From positions 1 to 48,179 of the forward strand of contig CAIXTV010000082.1 of NCBI GenBank assembly GCA_903922465.1: a stretch of 48,179 nt of DNA, read 5' to 3'. Below the pieces are notes generated by a model. That model was not told where the DNA came from. It made no database searches and worked only from the letters and a program-made list of their open reading frames with translations. The position numbers were made by a program, and so were the translations under genes. Positions 29,001 through 36,752 of this stretch are shown here, piece after piece (position 1 is the stretch's first letter; each line of letters opens with the position of its first letter). The stretch is from an uncultured bacterium. GTDB taxonomy: Bacteria; Bacteroidota; Bacteroidia; Bacteroidales; CAIXTV01.

Positions 29001-30146
29001 GCTGGAACCTATAACGTAACTTATACGATAGCTGCTGCCGGTGGTTGTGCTGCTTTCTCAACTACTGTTTCGGTAGTAGTTAATGCTGCTCCTGTGGCTT
29101 CTATTGCTTATGCCGGAACTCCTTACTGCAAAACACTAACTACACCTCAAGCAGTTACCCTTACCGGTGCAACTGGGGGTGCTTACACTGCCTTGCCAAG
29201 TGGTTTGACCATCAATGCAACAACGGGAGCAATTACGCCTTCAACTAGCACTGCTGGAACTTACACTGTTACTTACACTATTGCTGCTGCCGGTGGATGT
29301 TCTGCTGTCAACGCTACTGCGTCTGTAACTATTTCAAGCGCTCCGATTGCCGACATTGCTTATCCTACAACTCCATTTTGTAACCCTTCAACCTTCCCTG
29401 TTGCGGTGACCTTAGGCGGAAACTCAGGTGGTATTTTTACTGCCACGCCTGCAGGCTTAAACATCGATGCCAACAACGGAAACATCACGCCAATCACAAG
29501 CATTGCCGGTACTTATTTGGTAACTTATACCCTAGCTGCTGCCGGTGGATGTAGTGCTGTATTCGATACAACCAGCATAGTTATCGGCGGGGTTCCTGGA
29601 ATTGCCGGAAACATTACTTCTGTTGGAAACGACACCGTACTGTCAAGCGAAATCAATGTTGCTTACTTCGTTTCGACCATCAATAATGCCACTGCCTACA
29701 TCTGGACTTATTTCGACGGAATGGGAAGCATAGTTTCGATAGATACTACTGCTACTAACTCTTTGGCGTTGAGCTTTAACGCTGCCAGTCCTTCTGGCAA
29801 CCTAAAGGTAAGAGGCCATAACGATTGTGGTGATGGAGTGATGTCGTCGAACTATTCTGTTCTTGTGATTCATGATGGCATTAACGAAACTTATAATAAT
29901 CTGAATTATAAGATCTATCCTAATCCAACCCGTGGTATTGTTTCTGTGAATATCCAAGGCATCAGTTCAGGCTTAGAATTACAGATTATCAATGTTCAGG
30001 GTGTTGTAATTCGTTCCGAAAAACTCAATGCCAATACGCCTTCTTATAATCAGGATATTGATTTATCTGCTTATCCAAGGGGTATCTACTTTGTTAAACT
30101 TACTAATAAGAACTTCACTAAGGTGGAGAAACTTGTTCTACAATAA
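17001..30146 (+). CDS. Giant (4381 aa) secreted modular protein with T9SS type A C-terminal sorting domain
   Basis: Signal peptide MKEKLIRLLMCMALMMGMFISDNAYSQ; two DUF2271-like + hemoglobin-interacting (DUF1533)-like modules; two parallel beta-helix-like blocks ending TPDIGADEF; Ig/PKD-like region; 11 repeats of ~84 aa; C-terminal YPNPTRGIVSVNIQG...YPRGIYFVKLTNKNFTKVEKLVLQ. Confidence 0.93.
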   Translation: MKEKLIRLLMCMALMMGMFISDNAYSQTGGTLSLNVTTTFTGGAFGARSDFVVWIENSSTTFVKTRAIYGNDRDHLVQWISKTATQNVVDATVGATTTTNPKSYTAILWNGSDLTGTTPYNLLPDGTYKIGMECAWGSNNTIVTSRQIYYATFTKGPTPQTITPNDTVNFTGITLQWTPSNLVVTTSALASNTYFLGSLVSVPFTLGTGTVYRNNVWTAQLSDETGSFASPVTIGTLTSTTAGTISATIPAIATLGAGYRIRVVGSQPSAIGSDNGSNITLAVPVSAPSLTAAVGATVDNPVNITFTDDAAWRTAITAVKIGSTSLVPTTDYVISAGNLQLKPVGLNVLLTTFGSKNITVVATGYADATVTQSIDVGVAAKLGMKTQPAAPAVNGGALAVQPAVYIQDQYGNTTTSTAVVNAIVGSGVWVLGGTSAVSAIAGTTTFSGLTATATANIMGTITFTSVGLTSVTSTSFNIPFVGQSWGNTAGSLSFTINPVSRSTSNYTLNHVAASWIENTSGTFVKTRNRYTGTSNQSHLTSWRATTGSTYSVVDATTAATLNAYNPITITSWLGNDLTGATPYNLLPDGEYKVWFEMSWDDATTEADRISVQFTKGPTLFTASPANTTNFTGMTVIWTPAAANTITTSALAGSTYAAGATVSVPFTIGVGTVYNNNVWTAQLSDATGNFASPINIGTLNTTTAGSISATIPMGAPAGSGYRIRVIGSQPQAAGTDNGTNFTITNGVSPSIAAATAATVDNAFEITYTDDAIWRAAITGVTVGGTTLTAGWVVSAGKITFSPSASVPANLLQASGSKIITIVAAGYGDASVIQMLGPGIATKLGMKTQAAAPATNGALFAIQPEVYVQDQFGNTVISSAIVSAAVGTGSWILGGTTVDTASLGIASFVDLTGSTSTFGGSTITFSSPGLTSVSCNTFYIPYPLSGNLTVGTSGNFTSFTKADGLFSVINSSGMSGNTSISVTSDIAIEDGVTALNQWVEYGGSGYTLTIQPSGGVSRTISGTAAAPLLNFNGADRVTINGLNTGGNALVISNLSTATTAGTSTIQFINDATNNTITNCSILGSSTAALTTNGGNILFNTGTITGNDSITISNCKIGPAGTNLPSKGIYANGSTASVAIANSTVLINNCEIYDFFLTSGCAGIYALTGNTDWSITNNKVYQTATRTFTAAGTMSGIYFVNSTYGNNIQITGNTVGYASNSATGTLTLTGSAIAGVFQGIYMQAMNAAANTCNVNFNVVSDISFTSASGAFTGIYNNTGATSNTININSNQIKNIATITTTGTVQGIYAGSATNLNCSSNTIDGISRNISGNFYPVRYNAPTNIIFDGNTIKNIAFNNTGTTTTFYAVYSSGSGVNETFTNNNIYNISSTATGAQSIYGWYSTSATGIRTVQNNKIYNITAAVGSAVIYGMRINTGSTNEISGNKIYTLSGGITINGINISGGTTNNVFKNKIYDLFTTNTSPVVSGLLLSGGTTNNVSNNLIGDLRATAANTVTPLAGINISGGTTNNIYYNTVNLNAISTGAAFGSSAIYASITPTVNLRNNILVNTSTSNGATGYTCAYRRSAGAAGNLSTYASTSNNNLFYAGTPGANNLIYYDGTSSAQTIAAYKAGVFTAGTIAPRDANSISENPVWVSTIDSVTTYLHINTSTSTQIEGGASTIATYTTDFDGDTRNVSTPDIGADEFAGTPLDLSPPVISYTILGNQLANATVALTSTIIDATGVSTSGAGLPRLYYKVNSGTYSSVVGVSIGSNQYTFTFSPSTVVADVVSYYIVAQDSSAAKNITASPSIGASGYTTDPPACSTPPTTPNTFIVANAFTGTYNVGSAETYTSLTNAGGVFAALNAGVLTGNIALNITSDLTEDGTNALNQWSEANGSGYTMTIQPIGGVTRTISGTVAGKPMINFNGADRVTINGIDTGSNALVISNLSTSATAGTSTIQFTADASNNTITECTILGSSTVPLATNGGTINISTGVTTGNDNLTISNCKIGPAGTSLPSKGICGMGSTTSAAIANSNITVNNCEIYDFFLTAGCAGVYAITGNTDWNITNNKVYQTAARTFTATGTLTGIYFVNATYGDNIQVTGNTIGYASNLGSGTFALLGSSIAGAFQGVYVQAMPTALAVCNINNNVISDISLTSSSGTFTGIYNNSSASSNTININSNQIKNIGLVTTTGTAQAIYAGSATTLNCNLNTIDGISRNGSGALYGIQYNAPTTITFNGDTIRNLSFTNNTTTTSAFYGLYTAGGATNENLIGNSIYNFTSSSTTTQTIYGWYNNTNSSTGIKIVQNNRISNLVAAGGATINGMRLRYGATVEVSGNSVYSLSGGLLVYGMYIYPAATIDNIFKNKIYDLASSNTSSSTQVYGLYLNGGTTNNVYNNLVGDLRATAANAANPLVGIYLNGGTNNNLYFNTVSLNASSTGALFGSTAIYASTTPIVDLRNNIIVNNSTSNGATGFTSAYRRSSATLTTYDSTSANNLFYAGAPGANNLIMYDGTNSYPTLASFKAAVSPLRDSTSISENPTWINTIGSDANFLHINTTVPTMIESAGTPIAGFNDDFEGNVRNATTPDIGADEFSGIQMVACTGTPTSSVINGALAVCAGSGTTLTLSETYAAGNTFQWSSSTTAGGPYTTNLGTSNTQATGNIAATTYYVCAITCTASGLTYTTVEKAVVVNAIPTATAASNSPVCAGSTLNLTGTTNIGTTFNWTGPNSYSSTEQNPSIASISAAGAGVYSFTASNNGCTSAIATTTVAINAKPTASVSPAFSVCAGDSIQLSVSLTGVAPWTLTINNGIDPDMIVSGVATSPWTIWVKPTSLTTYSVVNLAGANLCSNTAIVSTAVTVNSLPVPVITGLAAVCEGTTGVVYTTEGSMSNYIWNVSTGGTVTAGGDSTSNTVTVNWSTPTAESLNVKYTNGNTCTASSPTIYNVSVNPVSVGGTLSGDATVCSTTNSTLLTLTANVGNIIRWESSLNGTLWTSISNTVNTYTAQNVAATTQYRAVVQSGACSAVNSAIATITVNTPPVATITAHTNPSVCGASNGTATVSAATSYAWNTSPVQTTQTATGLAAGTYFVTVSNGICSNSTSVTLSDPSAPTITLVANDSTICAGTSVTFTAGGAGAGTYEFFIDGTSQGAPSASATYNNSTLANGNTITVRGVTAGCTGNSSGVTMMVSPVSNGGVLSGAATVCSNANSTPLTLNSYTGTIVRWESSLNGTSWTSIANTLNTYTVTNLTNTTHYRAVVQSGYCGTANSNEIIITVTPLPTASINYAGTPFCKSLSTPQSVSLTGTAGGVYAASPLSLTINAANGAITPSSSATGPYTVTYTIAAAGGCPIVSANTTVNINAAPAATIAYASSPFCKTLSTDQIVTHTGTTGGIYSASPAGLTIDAASGAITAGTSTAGAYTVTYTIAASGGCALFTTTAAVTVTAAPAATISYAGTPFCKSISTAQTVTHTGSTGGVYTASPAGLTIDAATGAITPSTSTAGAYTVTYTIAASGGCALVSTTTLVNVNAAPAATIVYSASPYCKTLLTPQNVTLTGTTGGVYSVLPAGLTINATNGAITPNTSTAGAYTVTYTMAAAGGCAIATATAPISITEAPAATIAYTGSPFCKSITTAQTVVITGTTGGVFTSTPAGLSINATTGAITPNSSFAGVYTITYTIAAGSGCAAVATTTSVTILNPPSATITYAGSPFCSSVSTAQAVTLTGTVGGTFASTPAGLSINATSGAITPGTSTAGTYTVSYTTPAVAGCSGVVVTTSVSITTAPSAVITYAGSPFCQSVATAQLVYRTGTAGGSYTALPAGLSIHPSTGAIVPATSTAGAYTVTYTVAANGGCSAFSTTANINITAPPTASIAYSPSSFCASVTTPQAVTLTGTGGVFSAPTGLTVNATTGAISPFSSTPGTYTVSYTIPAASGCAAVTTTTQVTITAAPFASFAYATAPLCTSNATPQAVTLTGSTGGVFSSTSGLTINATSGAITPSTSTAGTYNVTYTIAAAGGCAAFSTTVSVVVNAAPVASIAYAGTPYCKTLTTPQAVTLTGATGGAYTALPSGLTINATTGAITPSTSTAGTYTVTYTIAAAGGCSAVNATASVTISSAPIADIAYPTTPFCNPSTFPVAVTLGGNSGGIFTATPAGLNIDANNGNITPITSIAGTYLVTYTLAAAGGCSAVFDTTSIVIGGVPGIAGNITSVGNDTVLSSEINVAYFVSTINNATAYIWTYFDGMGSIVSIDTTATNSLALSFNAASPSGNLKVRGHNDCGDGVMSSNYSVLVIHDGINETYNNLNYKIYPNPTRGIVSVNIQGISSGLELQIINVQGVVIRSEKLNANTPSYNQDIDLSAYPRGIYFVKLTNKNFTKVEKLVLQ
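26830..29590 (+). repeat. 11 tandem ~252-bp coding repeats (84 aa each)
   Basis: Repeating PxATIxYAGSPFCKSxSTxQxVTLTGTTGGVYxxxPAGLTINAxxGAITPSTSTAGxYTVTYTIAAAGGCxxxxTTxxVxIxAA, counted from the translation. Confidence 0.92.
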
Positions 30147-30171
30147 TAATTTGGTTGTTTAATTGATAATT

Positions 30172-30198
30172 GGGGAGGCGCAAGCTTCCCCTTTTTTT
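30172..30198 (+). terminator. Rho-independent terminator of the giant ORF
   Basis: ggggaggc-gcaa-gcttcccc followed by ttttttt. Confidence 0.85.
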
Positions 30199-30532
30199 GT
30201 TTATTGCCATGATGTTTTTCGTGAAAATCATGTGATTTTTACGTCCCTTACTATTAAAATGAAGGGCTGAAACAGGCAAAATAGGGGGGGTGCTTTGCTG
30301 ATGTAAAAAAAAAATCACTTTTTCTGAAAAAAAAATAAAGCAGCAAAGCCGCGTAGATATTGGGAAAGAGAAAAAAGTTTAAAGAAAAGAAAAAAATATT
30401 TTAAGTTTCAGGCAACCTTTTGTATTCTTTAAGTGTCTTATGAGTAATTTTAGCAACCTAATATTATTTGCAATGACAAACAAACAAACCTCAATGCAAG
30501 GAATAGTTAAACGAAATCTTGCATGCTTATAC

Positions 30533-30612
30533 GGTGCCAGAACAGCACCTTCTTGTTGAGGGATTAAAAACCCCTCTTTCTTCGACTATACGTTCTGGGA
30601 ATTAATATTCCC
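30533..30612 (+). promoter_or_regulatory. Three consecutive short hairpins in the leader of the 30651 gene
   Basis: GGTGC-cagaaca-GCACC (30533-30549), GAGGG-attaaaaac-CCCTC (30558-30576), GGGAAT-taat-ATTCCC (30597-30612). Confidence 0.6.
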
Positions 30613-30650
30613 TTAATCAAACAATATTCATTAATTTAAAAACATTTAAT

Positions 30651-31292
30651 ATGAAAGAAGCTATAATGGGTTGTTCAGTTGATGAACCCAAAAAGGTAAC
30701 TGGTTATGGAAGGTGTATGATATCTGGTGTATATGTTTTCACTGATTTATATGTAGACACACCTTATACTCTTGCAGAGTTTACCGCCAAAGTCGTTAGA
30801 GCTGAAATAGCAGAGTCTAAAACTGATGGAGGAGGTAAAGCTGAAACTATTGAGCGCGACTTAGCAGTTGCCGATTTATTTAGTGCTATCGAATATGATA
30901 TGATTCCTTATGGAAACGGTCTGTTTCGTGGCAATGAAACCAACCTACGCAAGGGAGGTTTTACTATTAGCAGTGAACCTGCTGCACAGGATGTTCCTGA
31001 TACTTTAGTTATTAAAGAAGTAGTTAAAGGTGTAACTGAAGGGACTTATCGTGTTAAACTACGTAAGGCTGAAATAGCCAGTCAAGGTAAGAATAACAAT
31101 CTTACTTATTATATTTATTCTATTGATCCTGCTAATCCTAATAACAAGACTTTAATCTTGATTGCAACAAACAGATTTAAGTTAATTCTAACTACTCTTG
31201 TTTATGGAACGGCTGTTAAATTAGCTATTTCAGCCCGTAATAGGAGGGGCTTTAGTGTATTAAGCACTGTTTTTCCTTTTATGCCTTATTAA
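30651..31292 (+). CDS. Hypothetical protein, possibly Fn3-like C-terminal domain
   Basis: 213-aa ORF; C-terminal GTAVKLAISARNRRGFSVLSTVFPFMPY resembles the end of an Fn3 fold. Confidence 0.7.
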   Translation: MKEAIMGCSVDEPKKVTGYGRCMISGVYVFTDLYVDTPYTLAEFTAKVVRAEIAESKTDGGGKAETIERDLAVADLFSAIEYDMIPYGNGLFRGNETNLRKGGFTISSEPAAQDVPDTLVIKEVVKGVTEGTYRVKLRKAEIASQGKNNNLTYYIYSIDPANPNNKTLILIATNRFKLILTTLVYGTAVKLAISARNRRGFSVLSTVFPFMPY

Positions 31293-31311
31293 ACTTAGGC
31301 AATATATTATG

Positions 31312-31423
31312 AGAAGTTGGCAGTCTGCATCCTACAGTGTATAAAAGCGGGTTTCAAAACTTTGTCTTTTTACAATATGACAATATGGGGCAAACGATTG
31401 TCATTAGCAGACTGCCTACTTCT
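31312..31423 (+). ncRNA. Candidate structured RNA or small inverted-repeat element
   Basis: AGAAGTTGGCAGTCTGC (31312-31328) pairs with GCAGACTGCCTACTTCT (31407-31423), 16 of 17; nested ATGACAAT/ATTGTCAT hairpin at 31377-31404. Confidence 0.45.
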
Positions 31424-31481
31424 TATGATTTGAATTGAATTTTTCATAATTTTAATTTGATAAATTGCATGTTGTAGATTG

Positions 31482-31510
31482 AAAGCGTAACCATTGGTTA
31501 CGCTTTTTTT
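31482..31510 (+). terminator. Rho-independent terminator
   Basis: AAAGCGTAACC-att-GGTTACGCTTT followed by T run; 11-bp perfect stem. Confidence 0.9.
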
Positions 31511-31631
31511 ATGTGTTTTTTTTGGGGATGATGTATATGTAATTGCAGTGAATCATTAAGCTGGAATAATGGAGTTAGATGAATTGGTTTTGAAGTATGC
31601 ATTAGCCGAAGCGGCATGAAATTATGGATGA

Positions 31632-31898
31632 ACTACGTATGCCGATGCTTCATCCCCATATGTCGATGCTTCAACTACGTATGCCGACGCTTCAACTACA
31701 TATGTCGATGCTCCAACTACGTGTGCCAACGCTTCAACTACGTGTGCCGACGCTTCATCCCCATATGCCGCCGCTTCAACTACGTGTGCCGATGCTTCAA
31801 CTACCTATGTCGATGCTTCAACTACCTATGTCGATGCTCCAACTACGTATGCTGATGCTTCAACTACATATGCCGATGCTTCAACTACGTATGTCGGA
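31632..31898 (+). repeat. 21-bp tandem repeat array, about 13 units
   Basis: Unit TCAACTACGTATGCCGATGCT with TCATCCCCATAT... variants; read unit by unit. Confidence 0.95.
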
Positions 31899-32226
31899 TT
31901 TAGTAAATACAATGTGGATTTATGGTCTAAATGCCATAATATTAAATGGTTAAAATTATTTTTCGTAAGATGAACTTTGGAGATTTCAACGAAAAAGCCT
32001 ATTAAAACACCTTCGTTTAGGTGTAATTTACTTATGTTTTTCTGGAAATAATAGGCATAATAACCCGAAAGGATTCAATTGGATATAGTCTTATTAAAAT
32101 AATACATCCTTACATCAATAACCAAACTCAGCAGATTTTAATAACCCATTAACTTATTAACCCAATAACCTAATCCCACAGCTTTAGGCACTCCAAACTC
32201 CAAGTATTCTAGGCACTTCCCCTCCT

Positions 32227-35200
32227 CTACATATTTCTCCTATACTGACCACCCACTTCAAACAAGGCATGTGTTATTTGTCCAATAGAACAGTATTTCG
32301 ATATCTCCATGATGACTTCAAACACATTCTCATTCTTTACGGCGGCATGTTTAAGCTGAGTCAGCACGTCGCTAATCTGCTCTGCATGGCATTTATGCAA
32401 TTCGGCTAGCATATTCACCTGATACTGCTTTTCCTCTTCGGTAGAACGTATCACTTCACTTGGAGTTATCGTTGGCGAGCCCTCTGACGAAAGAAAAGTG
32501 TTTACACCCATGATAGGCAATTCGCCAGTGTGCTTCAAAGTTTCATAATAAAGCGACTCCTCTTGTATCTTACTGCGCTGATATGCTGTTTCCATGGCCC
32601 CTAACACTCCACCGCGCTCCGAAATGCGGTCGAATTCGCTCAATATAGCTTCTTCAACCAACTGAGTAAGCTCTTCAATGATAAACGACCCCTGATTAGG
32701 GTTCTGATTCTTGGCTAGGCCCAACTCATGATTAATTATCATCTGTATCGCCATGGCACGGCGCACCGACTCTTCGGTAGGCGTGGTAATGGCTTCATCA
32801 TAAGCGTTCGTATGAAGTGAATTGCAGTTGTCGTAAATGGCATAAAGCGCCTGCAAAGTGGTGCGGATGTCGTTAAAACCAATCTCCTGCGCATGCAACG
32901 ATCGGCCCGAGGTTTGAATGTGGTATTTAAGCTGCTGCGAACGTGCATTGCCCTTATACTTATTCTTCATCGTCTTTGCCCATATTGAGCGCGCCACCCG
33001 ACCAATAACCGAGAACTCTATATCTATGCCATTAGAGAAGAAAAATGACAGATTGGGCGCAAACTTATCGATATGCATCCCCCTCGAAAGGTAATATTCC
33101 ACATAAGTGAAGCCGTTGGCAAGCGTAAAGGCAAGCTGCGATATCGCATTGGCACCTGCTTCGGCAATATGATATCCCGAAATCGACACCGAATAGAAGT
33201 TTCTCACATTATGATTGATGAAATACTCCTGCACATCACCCATCAACTTCAACGAAAAGTCTGTTGAGAAGATGCAAGTGTTTTGTCCTTGGTCTTCTTT
33301 TAGGATGTCGGCCTGAATAGTTCCCCTGACCACCGAAATGGTTTCGGCTTTTATCTTTTCATACACCTCAAGCGGCAACACCTGATCGCCGGTTACCCCC
33401 AAAAGCATTAAACCCAACCCATTGTTTCCATCGGGCAGTTCCTCTTGATATTTAGGGCGCATAACACCCTTTTGCTCGAATATCTTAACAATCTTCTGCT
33501 CCACCTCATCCTGAAGTCCGTGCTGCTTAATGTATAGCTCGCACTGCTGATCGATGGCTGCATTCATATAATATCCAACCATGATAGGCGCAGGCCCATT
33601 GATGGTCATAGAAACTGAAGTGCTTGGGTCGGCAAGGTTAAAGCCCGAATACAACTTCTTGGCGTCGTCCAAACAACATATAGAAACCCCCGAATTACCA
33701 ATCTTTCCGTAGATATCAGGTCGAACTTCGGGGTCATTGCCATAGAGCGTCACCGAATCAAATGCCGTCGAAAGCCTCTTAGCAGGCAATCCCTTCGACA
33801 CATAATGGAACCTTTTGTTCGTTCTTTCAGGTCCGCCCTCCCCAGCAAACATTCGCGTTGGGTCTTCACCTTCTCGCTTAAACGGAAATGTTCCTGCAAG
33901 ATAAGGAAACTCTCCGGGCACATTCTCTTTGAGATTCCACTTCAGAATGTCGCCCCAAGCCTCATACTTAGGTAGCGAAATCTTGGGAATTTGCAAATGC
34001 GAAAGTGTCTCAGTGTGGGTCTTAATCTTAATTTCCTTATCCCTCACCTTGAAAATGTAATATTCGTTCTTGTATGATGCAACCTTCTTATCCCAATTCT
34101 CAATAAGCATCTTGTTAGCTCCATCAAGCGTCGACTCAAGTGTAGCATACTTCAACTGTAGCGATTCGATGAGATTAATGTCATCCTTACAATCCTCCTT
34201 TTTGAGCAGTTCAATCGATTTCTTAAGACTGTAGAGCTGCTGAGCAATCTCGCCCTGCTCGTTAGTCCATTCGTTGTATGACCTCACTGTTTCCGATATC
34301 TCAGCAAGATAACGTGTGCGCTGAGGTGGTATTATGTATATCTTATCAGGAATTTCTCCTGCCAAACTCACATGCGAATCGAACTCAATGCCAAGTTTAC
34401 TTTTTATGATTTGAATAAGCGCGTTGTAAAATTGATTAACCCCCGCATCGTTAAACTGAGAAGCTATCGTGCCAAACACAGGCATCATATTGAAATCAAC
34501 TTCAAACAGCTTGTGGTTGCGCTGATATTGCTTCTTAACATCACGCAAAGCGTCCATACCTCCACGCTTGTCAAACTTATTCAGAGCGATGATGTCAGCA
34601 TAATCAAGCATGTCAATCTTTTCGAGTTGCGAAGCTGCACCATATTCAGGTGTCATCACATACATAAATAGATTGCTGTGATCAACTATCTCAGTGTCCG
34701 ACTGCCCAATCCCTGAGGTCTCCACAATGATAAGATCGAAGTTGGCAACCTTAAGAATGTTAATGGTGTCCTTCACATACTTCGAAAGAGCCAGATTCGA
34801 CTGCCGCGTTGCCATAGAGCGCAAATACACCCTGTTGTTATTGATGGCATTCATCCGAATCCTATCCCCAAGAAGGGCACCGCCTGTCTTACGTTTCGAA
34901 GGATCCACACACACAATTCCTATCTTCTTCTGAGGGAAATCAAGAAGGAACCTCCTCACGAGTTCATCCTCCAACGAAGATTTCCCTGAGCCTCCCGTGC
35001 CCGTAATCCCCAGCACAGGAATATTCTTCCCTGCTGCCATTTCATTAATTTGCGTAATAATACTACTCACTTCCTCCGGATAATTCTCAACCGATGAAAT
35101 CAATTTCGAAATCGAAGCGTAATCTTGTTTCTCGATGTCCGCCACAGCAACCTTAAGGTCCCTGCCTCTCGGAAAATCCGACTTCTGCATAAGATCATTT

Positions 35201-35607
35201 ATCATCCCTTGCAAGCCCATCCTCCTACCATCATCAGGCGAGTATATCCTAGTTATTCCGTAGTTATGCAATTCCTCTATCTCCTCCGGAAGAATAACTC
35301 CTCCGCCCCCCCCAAATATCTTAATGTCGTTAAAACCCTTTTCTTTCAACTGATCATACATATACTTGAAAAACTCAATATGACCTCCCTGATAAGAAGT
35401 GATAGCAATTGCCTGCGCATCTTCCTGCACTGCACAATCAACAATCTCTTGCACCGAACGGTTATGCCCAAGGTGAATAACCTCAGCTCCGGTCGATTGA
35501 ATAATGCGACGCATCACATTGATAGAAGCATCGTGCCCGTCAAATAGAGAAGCAGCGGTTACAATTCGTAGATGATTTATTGGTTTATATACTGAAATGT
35601 CCTGCAT
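32227..35607 (-). CDS. icmF: Fused isobutyryl-CoA mutase / G-protein chaperone (B12-dependent acyl-CoA mutase)
   Basis: N-terminal B12-binding domain ([11 protein letters not shown]), MeaB-like GTPase ([17 protein letters not shown]), C-terminal methylmalonyl-CoA mutase-type domain ([20 protein letters not shown]) in one ORF. Confidence 0.92.
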   Translation of the reverse strand: MQDISVYKPINHLRIVTAASLFDGHDASINVMRRIIQSTGAEVIHLGHNRSVQEIVDCAVQEDAQAIAITSYQGGHIEFFKYMYDQLKEKGFNDIKIFGGGGGVILPEEIEELHNYGITRIYSPDDGRRMGLQGMINDLMQKSDFPRGRDLKVAVADIEKQDYASISKLISSVENYPEEVSSIITQINEMAAGKNIPVLGITGTGGSGKSSLEDELVRRFLLDFPQKKIGIVCVDPSKRKTGGALLGDRIRMNAINNNRVYLRSMATRQSNLALSKYVKDTINILKVANFDLIIVETSGIGQSDTEIVDHSNLFMYVMTPEYGAASQLEKIDMLDYADIIALNKFDKRGGMDALRDVKKQYQRNHKLFEVDFNMMPVFGTIASQFNDAGVNQFYNALIQIIKSKLGIEFDSHVSLAGEIPDKIYIIPPQRTRYLAEISETVRSYNEWTNEQGEIAQQLYSLKKSIELLKKEDCKDDINLIESLQLKYATLESTLDGANKMLIENWDKKVASYKNEYYIFKVRDKEIKIKTHTETLSHLQIPKISLPKYEAWGDILKWNLKENVPGEFPYLAGTFPFKREGEDPTRMFAGEGGPERTNKRFHYVSKGLPAKRLSTAFDSVTLYGNDPEVRPDIYGKIGNSGVSICCLDDAKKLYSGFNLADPSTSVSMTINGPAPIMVGYYMNAAIDQQCELYIKQHGLQDEVEQKIVKIFEQKGVMRPKYQEELPDGNNGLGLMLLGVTGDQVLPLEVYEKIKAETISVVRGTIQADILKEDQGQNTCIFSTDFSLKLMGDVQEYFINHNVRNFYSVSISGYHIAEAGANAISQLAFTLANGFTYVEYYLSRGMHIDKFAPNLSFFFSNGIDIEFSVIGRVARSIWAKTMKNKYKGNARSQQLKYHIQTSGRSLHAQEIGFNDIRTTLQALYAIYDNCNSLHTNAYDEAITTPTEESVRRAMAIQMIINHELGLAKNQNPNQGSFIIEELTQLVEEAILSEFDRISERGGVLGAMETAYQRSKIQEESLYYETLKHTGELPIMGVNTFLSSEGSPTITPSEVIRSTEEEKQYQVNMLAELHKCHAEQISDVLTQLKHAAVKNENVFEVIMEISKYCSIGQITHALFEVGGQYRRNM

Positions 35608-35888
35608 ATGAAGAATTGGTGTTATATTATTAAGACTGCAAAATTATTATTTATCTTAGACTAATGTATATATAAATTGAGTTATCTACCTATTATGGCT
35701 TTAAATTAATATTTTATTTGCTTTTAGCTCTCATCAAACTTCGATTCTCTAATAAACTTAAACATTTTGTTTTGTAATTAGATTTATGATTAATTTTGTA
35801 TCTCGTTCGAGAATATCAGGTCAATGACCTCCTGTCTGATGCTTCTTGAATTAAGAAGATTAATTTATTGAATTTAAACTATGTTGAA

Positions 35889-36503
35889 ATGAGTATTAAA
35901 AATCAAATTCCGCGATATTTTGTTGTGCTTATGTCATTATGTTTACTGATGACGTATAGTTGTAAGAAAGATATTAAAGGTTGCATCGACCCCAAAGCAA
36001 CCAATTATAATGACAATGCTAACCAAGATGATGGTTCGTGCACCTATTTGAACATTGGACAAGAATATCAGGGAGGTGTTATCTTTTATATTGATAATAG
36101 TGGTTTGCATGGTTTGATTGCTCCAACAAGCGATCAGAGTGCTGGAATTGCATGGGATAACGGACAATCATTACATACAAATGCGTTAGGAACAACAATT
36201 GGATCGGGAAAAGCAAATACCAATGCCATAATTGCAGTGCAAGGTGTTGGAAGCTATGCTGCTTATATGTGCGATACTTTACAACTTAATGGTTATAATG
36301 ATTGGTTTCTGCCTTCCTTAGATGAACTTTACGCTTTGTACACTCAAGATCTTGCAGGAACAGTATTGGGCTTTACAAATGATTTATATTGGAGTTCTAC
36401 CGAATACACTAACTATATAGCTTGGACTGTGGACTTTTCAGGTAGTTTATTAAACGATGAAAAAACTACACCTCATCGCGTTCGTGCAATTAGAGCCTTC
36501 TGA
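35889..36503 (+). CDS. Lipoprotein-like protein with CxDPxAxNYNxxANxDDGSC motif and DUF1566-like domain
   Basis: GCIDPKATNYNDNANQDDGSCTY; YNDWFLPSLDELYALY...YWSSTEY...RVRAIRAF. Confidence 0.8.
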   Translation: MSIKNQIPRYFVVLMSLCLLMTYSCKKDIKGCIDPKATNYNDNANQDDGSCTYLNIGQEYQGGVIFYIDNSGLHGLIAPTSDQSAGIAWDNGQSLHTNALGTTIGSGKANTNAIIAVQGVGSYAAYMCDTLQLNGYNDWFLPSLDELYALYTQDLAGTVLGFTNDLYWSSTEYTNYIAWTVDFSGSLLNDEKTTPHRVRAIRAF

Positions 36504-36558
36504 TGTTTGAAATATTATTTATTTAAGTTTATTTTGCATTCGTTAAACCCATATCAAA

Positions 36559-36738
36559 ATGAAACAATCACAGATTCTAACCTTGCCTATTGGGATGATA
36601 CTCCTGGCAATTGCTATTTTGATTGAAAAGTATAGTCCTCAAAGCAATTGCCTTGATTTTATCATAGGTCTGCTGCTAGGTTTGTCAGTATTACTTAATA
36701 TTGCATACATTTATTTCCTTATTAGAAAAATCAAATAA
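36559..36738 (+). CDS. Small (59 aa) two-TM membrane protein, absent from the ORF track
   Basis: MKQSQILTLPIGMILLAIAILIEKYSPQSNCLDFIIGLLLGLSVLLNIAYIYFLIRKIK*. Confidence 0.6.
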   Translation: MKQSQILTLPIGMILLAIAILIEKYSPQSNCLDFIIGLLLGLSVLLNIAYIYFLIRKIK

Positions 36739-36752
36739 AATATAATCATCGG

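Noticed and set aside
31312-31423. Retron msr-msd (outer inverted repeat plus inner hairpin)
   Set aside because: No reverse transcriptase ORF is adjacent or elsewhere in the window.
31632-31898. Possible CRISPR or coding repeat protein (79- and 109-aa ORFs in the track)
   Set aside because: 21-bp units without spacers; ORFs are open in several frames because of the repeat period, so a coding claim is not supported.
33073-35547. Plus-strand ORFs antisense to icmF
   Set aside because: Sense strand encodes a conserved mutase over its whole length.
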